Shown one piece after another: positions 58,001 to 64,000 of a stretch of DNA of 64,000 nt. The DNA lies in NCBI GenBank assembly GCA_025201375.1, contig JAIWZP010000054.1, positions 124,001 to 188,000 of the forward strand. Direction: 5' to 3'. Each line of letters begins with the position of its first letter. The stretch's first letter is position 1. Under the pieces are notes generated by a model, which worked only from the letters and a program-made list of their open reading frames with translations, did not search any database and had not been told where the DNA came from. The translations under genes were made by a program, and so were the position numbers. Origin of the DNA: Gongronella butleri (taxonomy: Eukaryota; Mucoromycota; Mucoromycetes; Mucorales; Cunninghamellaceae).

Positions 58001-59776
58001 GAGGGCGGACTTGCGCCGCTGCTGCTCGTGGGCGAATCGCTTCCCGCAGGCGAACCAATCCGATGGCTGGACGAGAAATCCTGCGTCGCGTCGTACATGT
58101 CCACATCCTCATCAAAAGACGCGCCTCCATCCAGCATGATCGGATGTCGCAATTGAGACGCAGCCGCGCCCGTCGTGGCCGTCGTTGTGGTGGCTGTCGT
58201 CGTCGTGCCTCGGTGCGCTGCGGTCGCTGCGGCTGCGGCGGCTGCTGCGGCTGCTGTGGCTGCCGATGACGTCGTCGTTGACGATGAGGAAGCCGCGGGC
58301 GGAGCGGCCGTGCGGATGCCCCTCTTTTGCAACGCCGGTCGTAGCTCCCATTCGGCATACAATTCTTGTGCAATCAGATCGCGCATCAACGTGTCACCGC
58401 CGGGCACGTGTGCAAAGAAGCGACATGGTCCACAAACAAGATCTTTGATCCATTGCACCAGCAGGCCCGCCGCCTGCTCGCGGAACGTCGACCGCGCAGG
58501 CCGAATGGTCACGCCAAAGTTGATCGCAGCAAGCGGCGCCGCAATCTTTCTCAAATCTTCCACATTGTTGGATAATGCAATCACCTCGCGACCCTATTTT
58601 TTTGTAATGAGGGGGGAAATGGAGGGAAAATGGAGGAATTTAGACTCTTTTTTCGTTTTTTTTTTTGTTTTTTTTCTTGTTTTTTTTCTTGTTTTTTTTT
58701 TTTCTTACGTGGATGTGGATGGCATCGACCATGCGCTTTGCCTTGTCCCAATCGTAGCCCGTGGCAGACACAATGGACTCGAGAACGTGGGAAAACGCAT
58801 GCGCCTCGTCGTTCCAAGCAATGCACGCGTACTCCTCGTCGCTGGCGTCGCCACCTTGGTCCATGCGATCCATGTCCACGTCGTCATCCATGAGGGTCCC
58901 CGAGCCCATCAAGCTGCTGGACCCCGACGATGCCTGTCGCTCCACCAAATGGCGCTCGTGTCGATCCTCCTTGACCACTTGGTCCACCGACGCCGGCAGG
59001 GCCACTTCCTCGGGCGCGAGCGCAAACACCTCGAGCAAAAAGTCGAGGACAGTGGCAATTGTGCGCTGCATCGACTCGTACAGCTCGGCATCTTGCTGTC
59101 GAAACGCTTCGAGATGCGATTGTGTCACCATGGCAGGATCCACCGCGTGAATCTGACATTGGAGCGGCACCTTCCACGCCTCGGCATCGCCGCAATCGCA
59201 ACATCCGGAGCCCGTGCTGATCGAAAAGAGCACGTCATGCCCGTCGTGATCCGTCGCATGGAAACAATTGGAGCAAAAAACACAAGTGTCATCCAGGCCA
59301 CAATTCCTGGAAAAACAAACAATTTAAAAAAAAAGGGGACGAGGCCGTGATGAGCCAATTGGACACGCGTGCCGTGTGGGGCAATTTTTTTTTTTTTTTT
59401 TTTTTTACCGGCAGCGATACACGGGCTCGCCCTTGCGAAAGACATGGCCACAGGGCCGGCCGCGCTGGCTCGATAGATCAGGCTGAGGCACAAGGCCATT
59501 GCTATGCCAGACGCTCGCCGCGTCAGACGTGTCCATCTCGGTATCGTCTTGCGACAGCTTGCCCAGCCGCGTCACCGCCGCTTTGAAAGCGTCCTCGGTG
59601 TCGAAAAAATAGTGCGATCGCCGCGCAGTGTTGTGGCCCCACAGTTCGCCGTAGCACAGCGATAATAGACGATGCTTCGCCGCATCTGTGAACCGGCAAT
59701 GGAACATCATGGGCGCATCCCACAAGAAATCAGACAGCGATGACCGCTGGCTTGTTCTACTTGTGCTCGCAGCCAT
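52268..59776 (-). CDS. UBR1: E3 ubiquitin ligase UBR1 (N-recognin of the N-degron pathway)
   Basis: Recognises destabilising N-terminal residues and ubiquitylates the protein. Six exons, about 2,300 residues, start ATG 59,776. Order: the UBR box spanning exons 1-2 (CGHVFRKGEPVYRCRNCG, CVFCSNCF, HDGHD, CCDCGDAEAW) with full zinc ligands; a ClpS-like N-domain split by intron 2 (ACIAWNDEAHAFSHVLESI... HIHVGREVI) for bulky hydrophobic N-ends; a long helical body with polyA/polyT/polyS insertions; a RING-H2 (CIVCQEEV ... STCGHLMHIKCF ... CPLCKS) in exon 5 near 54,800-54,470; and the C-terminal UBR auto-inhibitory (UBLC) domain joined over the last intron (LHSLECGGDIGIFLSVKRC, PYLDAHGEVDQNLRRGRPQYLN). 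The RING carries a His-containing loop and a long spacer, as in yeast Ubr1. Confidence 0.95.
54975..55034 (+). repeat. (TC)n microsatellite in a UBR1 intron
   Basis: About 55 bp of nearly perfect CT dinucleotides (GA on the coding strand) between the donor at about 55,064 and the T/A-rich acceptor at about 54,925. The strand asymmetry would give a purine-rich intron RNA. Confidence 0.95.
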
Positions 59777-60098
59777 ATTTAAAAAAATAGCAGCAACAAC
59801 ACCAAACAAGAGAGGGTAAAAAAAAAAAAGAGCGAGAAACAGAAAAAGAAAAAGAAAAAAAAAAAAAAAAGTAAAGAGCAACAAAAAGAAAGGCGATATA
59901 ATTACAAAAAAAAAAAAAAAAAAAAAGGGAGACCTTACTTTTTCACCATCTCATGCGCCTTTTTGACTTTTTGCCTCCGCCCTCCTCCTTGGACTCATGA
60001 CACGGCCCCGATTTTCTTTGTCATCCCTGCCCCCCTCTCGCGCAACACGTCATACTTTTTTATTATGTACAATTTTATTTACACGATATTTTTACGCG

Positions 60099-60543
60099 CT
60101 AAGGCTGCTTGGATCGATATTTTACTGCCACTTTCTCGAATTGGTGCGCGGCTTTCACAATGCTTTCGTTTAGTGCCGGCCAGGACGCGGTGATGGCGCC
60201 CGTGCCACAATGAAACATGAAATTGTAGCCTATGCAAAACGAGGATCTTAGTGTGTTGCCAAGGGAACGGGGGAAGTTAGCGCGAGAGACACTATATACC
60301 TTTAGGAAATAACTCGGCATGCTGATGCACGCAGGACACCACGCGTCGACGTGCGCGGTTACGATGCACCGCGAGCTTGTGCGTGTGCTTTTTGCTGACG
60401 ATGAACGTAAAACTCTTTTGGTCCGGCTCCTTGTAATTCGCATTCTGCTTCACCATGCCAAACACACCCGCGTACGACGACACGGGTTTTTTCACAAACA
60501 GACGCTGCACGGTGAGCGTCGGCAGCGACGGCAAAATAGGCAT
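60099..60543 (-). CDS. Bacterial-type ribonuclease P protein component (RnpA-like)
   Basis: About 126 residues in two exons, the size of bacterial RnpA, the protein that helps the P RNA cleave tRNA 5' leaders. Start ATG 60,543 (MPILPSLPTLTVQRLF). Landmarks: the beta strand SFTFIVSKK, then the RNR-type RNA-binding signature LAVHRNRARRRV; the intron splits ELFPKG|YNFMFHC, the glycine-aromatic stretch that opens the last strand; the final helix is NESIVKAAHQFEKVA. The Arg/Lys-rich N-terminus could be a mitochondrial presequence (inference). Bacteria-derived or mitochondrial origin both fit; the intron and T-rich flank show that it is nuclear. It sits in tandem with UBR1, about 320 bp upstream of it. 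Confidence 0.72.
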
Positions 60544-61149
60544 AAAACGGAAAAACAACAAGAAAAAGAGAAACAAAAAAGTCGAGAAAGAAATGACCGC
60601 TGATGCCTTTGTCGTGCCACCAACGTGACACAAGACCAAGCATGATGCCACGCGACGTTAAAAAAAAAAAGCGCGACGACGTGCCCTATTACTCATCTGA
60701 GGCTGATTATGATTATCATAAAAGAGGGCATTCATTGCTTCACATTAGATCCTCGACACGGCTCTTTACAGCTCGATGGAGCGCATCTCCGCTGCCGATA
60801 TTGTCGCGTCCTCGCGTGTTTCAAAGTCTCGCAGCGACTCGAAAGAAGAGTTTTCTTTTTTTTTTACAAATTACAATTGCATGCCCTTGCATCTGGACAA
60901 CACTTTCAATTGAAATATCGTACATACTGTAAAAGAACACATCATTGTCAGCAATGAACAATGATGCTGCCTGCAGCGAAGAACAAACGGCTACAATGCT
61001 CTGAAAAATGCGAGTTACTTATGATACTGTGTGCAGAAGAATTCTACAAACATTTGTTATAAAATAAGCAAGGCGGTTCTCCTAAAACGGTCCTCGGCGC
61101 GTCGCACACAGCAGTACTAAGGTACGTACTCACATTGCACAAAAAATGG

Positions 61150-61855
61150 CACGTTTGTCATTTACTGTACGTACCGGTATTGGAAACAAAAAAGCGCGGT
61201 TTCCGGAATGCACCTGCAGACCTGCTTGTTGTTCCTTGAGAAAAAAATTTACAGCTTGCTTGTCCGCAGATAAAAATGGCGGTGCAGGATGAACTACAGT
61301 AGATTCCAGAGCTCAGGATGGGTCCGCCCGATTTTTTTGAACCAGTAAAATCCAAAAAACCCAATTTGTTTTATTTTGCATTCATCTCTCCATCTGCTTG
61401 GTCGACCCCGCTCAAAAACAGCTGCACCGCATTCAGCGCGAAATTTGCAACAAAGAAGCTTAAACCCCCAAATCGCTACGACCACTTTTGAAAAATTCAG
61501 GGGTCACTCAGGGGTCACTCAGTGGTCACTCAGGGGTCACACTTTTCAATCTCAGAAAATGCCAAATTTGTGAAATTTCGAACTCCGAGTGATCAATGCA
61601 TCCCAAACAGGTAACTCCGACAATTTGCTATTGGCAGACAAAATGACAGGTCGCGCCATCTTCCGAAAAATGACCAAAGAGTGACGCATGGACGGCGATC
61701 GACTGAGAAAATTGCCCAACTTTGGTGCGAATTATTTTGCAAAAATTTAAGGTTTGACACCTCCAAATTAAGGTGGTGGATTGCATGGAATTTTTATTTT
61801 TTTTATTTTTTTATTTTTTATTTTGCACATTTTTATGCGCTAAGTGGTGGTGGGC
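61150..61855 (+). repeat. Dispersed repeat family B, copy 3 (longest)
   Basis: Covers both halves seen in copies 1 and 2, from TTTACTGTACGTACC and GCCTGCTTGT..ACAGCTTGCTTGTCC to CCAAATTAAGGTGGTGGATTGCATGG and a T/A tail. It contains four copies of the 11-mer AGGGGTCACTC-like unit at 61,498-61,545, where copy 2 has two, so the short unit expands in place. Confidence 0.8.
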
Positions 61856-61994
61856 TGCAGGCTGGTGAAATGACCGATGCAAAAAGTTAAAACCCAAGCT
61901 GGCGCGCTGCAAGTCATCTCATTGGATACTTTGCCCACGGTTTGTTATCAAATCTGGAATAAAAATCACAGGTTTATTAGACCGCTATCGAGCA

Positions 61995-62217
61995 AACCGC
62001 GATCAAAGAATTTGATGAAATACTGGATTTTCTCGGCGAGTTTTGGCCATCCATCGGTGAAACTGAGTTTATTCGATAGAGATTTAACAGCAGCTGCTTA
62101 CGACACCTTGAAAGTGTCATGGTCGGGCTGTTCTGACTTTCGAGAAAATGGAATTTAAAAATAAATCAAATGTTTGATCGGATATTGCAAGCGTACAAAA
62201 GTCATGCATCGGGATTT
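61995..62217 (+). repeat. Dispersed repeat family C, copy 2
   Basis: Partner of 42,820-43,056, in the same orientation. It lacks the TACTGTA and TACGTA insertions found in copy 1 at AAATCAAATGTTTGATCG and GCAAGCGTACAAAAGTC. Confidence 0.8.
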
Positions 62218-62279
62218 CGAAAAAAACAAATATTCCAGAAATGACACCTAAGCCCCCCGTCTAATTTGAAAAAGCAAGG

Positions 62280-62890
62280 TTCATTGCGATCGAAAAAAAT
62301 TTGACCAAGACGGTGCCAAATTGTGAAATGTCCATATTTTGGATCCATCTGCATAACGACCCAGTTGATCTCAGGTTTTCAACATCTTGTAAAAAAAAAA
62401 GCACGCAAAAATACCCTATTGCAAAGGTTTGGAGAGATCCGACCATGGTTTGTGGTTTTAAATTTGAATTTGTGTGAAAATCATTGAAAACTACCAAAGT
62501 TTCAAAATTGTCGACAACTCGGCTGACTGATCTCTGGTTTTTAGTGTTTTTTGAAAACAAGCGTGCGGAAATAATCAAATAATAACACTGCTTTGACAAT
62601 GATCCAACCCATGTTTTTGGCATTCAACTTGAATTTGCACAATTTCGTGAAATTGGCTACTGCCTCGACAACGGCTAGATCGATCTCCAATTTTTATAAG
62701 TTTTTCCAAAAATACTGTAGAGACGCAAATCGCCCATTAGGTAAAGTTTTGCAAAGATTGAAGCATGATTTTGCCGCGAAATATTTTTTGAAAAACGCGC
62801 TACAGCCAAATTTTCAGCAATGTCAAATTTCTGGCCGAACCAGCTGATTGACTTTGAGGTTTTAATTTTTTTCTGAAAAGAGAGGAACCA
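62280..62890 (+). repeat. Degenerate tandem repeat, about 160-bp units
   Basis: A motif of the form CCAGTTGATCTCAGGTTTT recurs at about 62,360, 62,517, 62,671 and 62,839 (CGGCTGACTGATCTCTGG, CGGCTAGATCGATCTCCA, CCAGCTGATTGACTTTGAGG), each preceded by CGACAAC or a similar string and followed by a T/A-rich stretch. Spacing is about 154-167 bp. The units are quite diverged. Confidence 0.65.
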
Positions 62891-64000
62891 AATCCTATAG
62901 ACCAGAAAGTTTCGTGGCGCTACAATGAATTTTTGGTGGGGAATGATTTTTTTCGAATTTTGGAAAAAAAGTTGTATTGTTGTTGGTCAGGAGGTCAAAA
63001 TGCATCTGGAGGGTTCCCCACTTGAGAGGCTCAAGCTCAGCCAAAAAATCCAAATTCGTTTGGCAGCCTACACACTATCTAGCGCTTTGAGAGTCATGTC
63101 ATTTGATGCCTTGACCCTCTCTTTCTAAGCAAATCTATCTGCAATAAAAATCAGGGGTTGACATGACGGATCGCGAGAAAAAAGTGATCAAAGACAAATT
63201 TTAGAAATGTGTCATGATCCCATCTGGACAAGTTTGTAAAATTGGTGGGTGGAGAATGTGACAAGAAAACAAAAGACATGAAATACAATCGCAAACAGAT
63301 ACGGTTTATTGAAATGTAAAACGATTCTCTATTTACAGTATACAAAAAAACGTGAAAGGACAATGGTATCAGATCGTGAGATGCGGAGAAACAACGCTGT
63401 AAGAGAGAGCTGTCGAGACTCTCCGTATCTGAGGCAAAACATATTATCTGTCGCTTTGCATCAATTGTGAAAAGACCTCGGATCGGTATCAAGGGCGTTT
63501 GTTTCAATCCATTGAATGCCATCGACATGCATATACATGGGGCTGATCAGGGCATGGCCATTGAGCCGGTGAAACCAGCGCCTGCGGCGCGCGACTCTTT
63601 TTTTTTTTATATTCTATTTTTGCCATGCTTGGCCCGAGCTCGTGGCTGGTCATGGCCAAGCCACGACTCTGCATGTCTGGATCATTTGTATTAAGGGCAT
63701 TGATGGATGCATCACGTAATGAGCGCGTACAATTCAATGTGAGAGCATAAAGAAGGATGATAAAGGTGCGCATTGATCCTTATTTCGGGCATCATGATTA
63801 CAATGCGATGCGGATGACGGCCCGACAGCGGCCTGAGCGAGAGCGGGGAATCAAACCCCAGATTAGGAAGGAGCGTCGGAGCGACGTGCGCGGCAATTGC
63901 CTATATTTACTGTTAGGCCCCCCAGATCCGCAGCACAGATTGCAGATCACTCTATTTTATTTTTCTTTTCTTACGCGCTCGCTGCGCCATCTCTGATCTA
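62891..64000. other. Intergenic DNA at the window end
   Basis: No gene recognised. A minus-strand frame at 63,151-63,528 (about 125 codons) has no family resemblance. A B-box-like string (GGTTTGATTCC, minus strand) near 63,845 lacks a matching acceptor stem, so no tRNA is called. The last bases look like the end of a short minus-strand exon (a GTAAGA donor at about 63,973), so a gene may start or continue past the window end. Confidence 0.4.

Noticed and set aside
11289..63343. TACTGTA as a transcription-factor or RNA-binding site
   Set aside because: It occurs deep in repeats and far from genes, shows private 5-bp insertions between paralogous copies, and has no fixed promoter position, so the footprint explanation fits better. 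It is not excluded where it overlaps the DUF3472 TATA box.
63841..64000. tRNA-like element on the minus strand (B-box-like GGTTTGATTCC near 63,845 and an A-box-like TGGCGCAGC near 63,988)
   Set aside because: The two boxes are about 135 nt apart, the D-loop lacks its GG, and no acceptor stem pairs with the sequence after the T-arm.
1..64000. CRISPR arrays, bacterial operons, ribosome binding sites, viral genes
   Set aside because: None found. The genes are spliced and eukaryotic; repeats have no regular spacer structure.

Overview
The window is nuclear DNA from a fungus, most likely outside the Dikarya. Reasons: every multi-exon gene has short GT-AG introns (about 50-150 nt) padded with long T or A homopolymers; a chitin synthase remnant is present; the C2H2 factor has fungal-type fingers; and the set keeps genes that yeasts lost or altered, namely a full-length neurofibromin and a NELF-B subunit. 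The species cannot be named from the sequence. All splice junctions were read by eye from GT/AG sites, reading frame and family alignment.

Layout. 108-10,782 (-): neurofibromin RasGAP in about 23 exons. 10.8-19.2 kb: gene-poor DNA with dispersed repeats and one intronless secreted DUF3472 gene (14,872-15,630, -). 19.2-34.6 kb: a dense island with mitochondrial GatB (+), an uncharacterised proline-rich protein (+), gamma-tubulin complex GCP3 (-), a C2H2 transcription factor (-), MAF1 (-) and an F-box/UBP-zinc-finger/DUSP protein (+). 34.6-44.9 kb: repeat-rich DNA with an SDR gene (+), the 3' third of a chitin synthase cut off at a repeat junction (-), an orphan first exon and a tandem array of about 500-bp units. 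44.9-48.3 kb: NELF-B (+) converging on an LSB5-like VHS protein (-). 48.3-52.3 kb: repeats. 52.3-60.5 kb: UBR1 N-degron ubiquitin ligase (-) and a bacterial-type RNase P protein (RnpA-like, -). 60.5-64 kb: repeats.

The genes do not form a pathway; they are a normal syntenic mix. Themes are Ras signalling (neurofibromin), ubiquitin (UBR1, F-box/DUSP), transcription control (MAF1 for Pol III, NELF-B for Pol II, the C2H2 factor), the mitochondrion (GatB, perhaps RnpA), and cytoskeleton or trafficking (GCP3, LSB5-like).

The most unusual signal is in the non-coding DNA. The 7-mer TACTGTA/TACAGTA occurs about 35 times by my hand count, apparently never in exons. In two places where paralogous copies can be compared, it is an exact 5-bp insertion at a TA (TA to TA-CAG-TA or TA-CTG-TA). 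That is the excision footprint expected of Tc1/mariner-type transposons with CAG...CTG ends.
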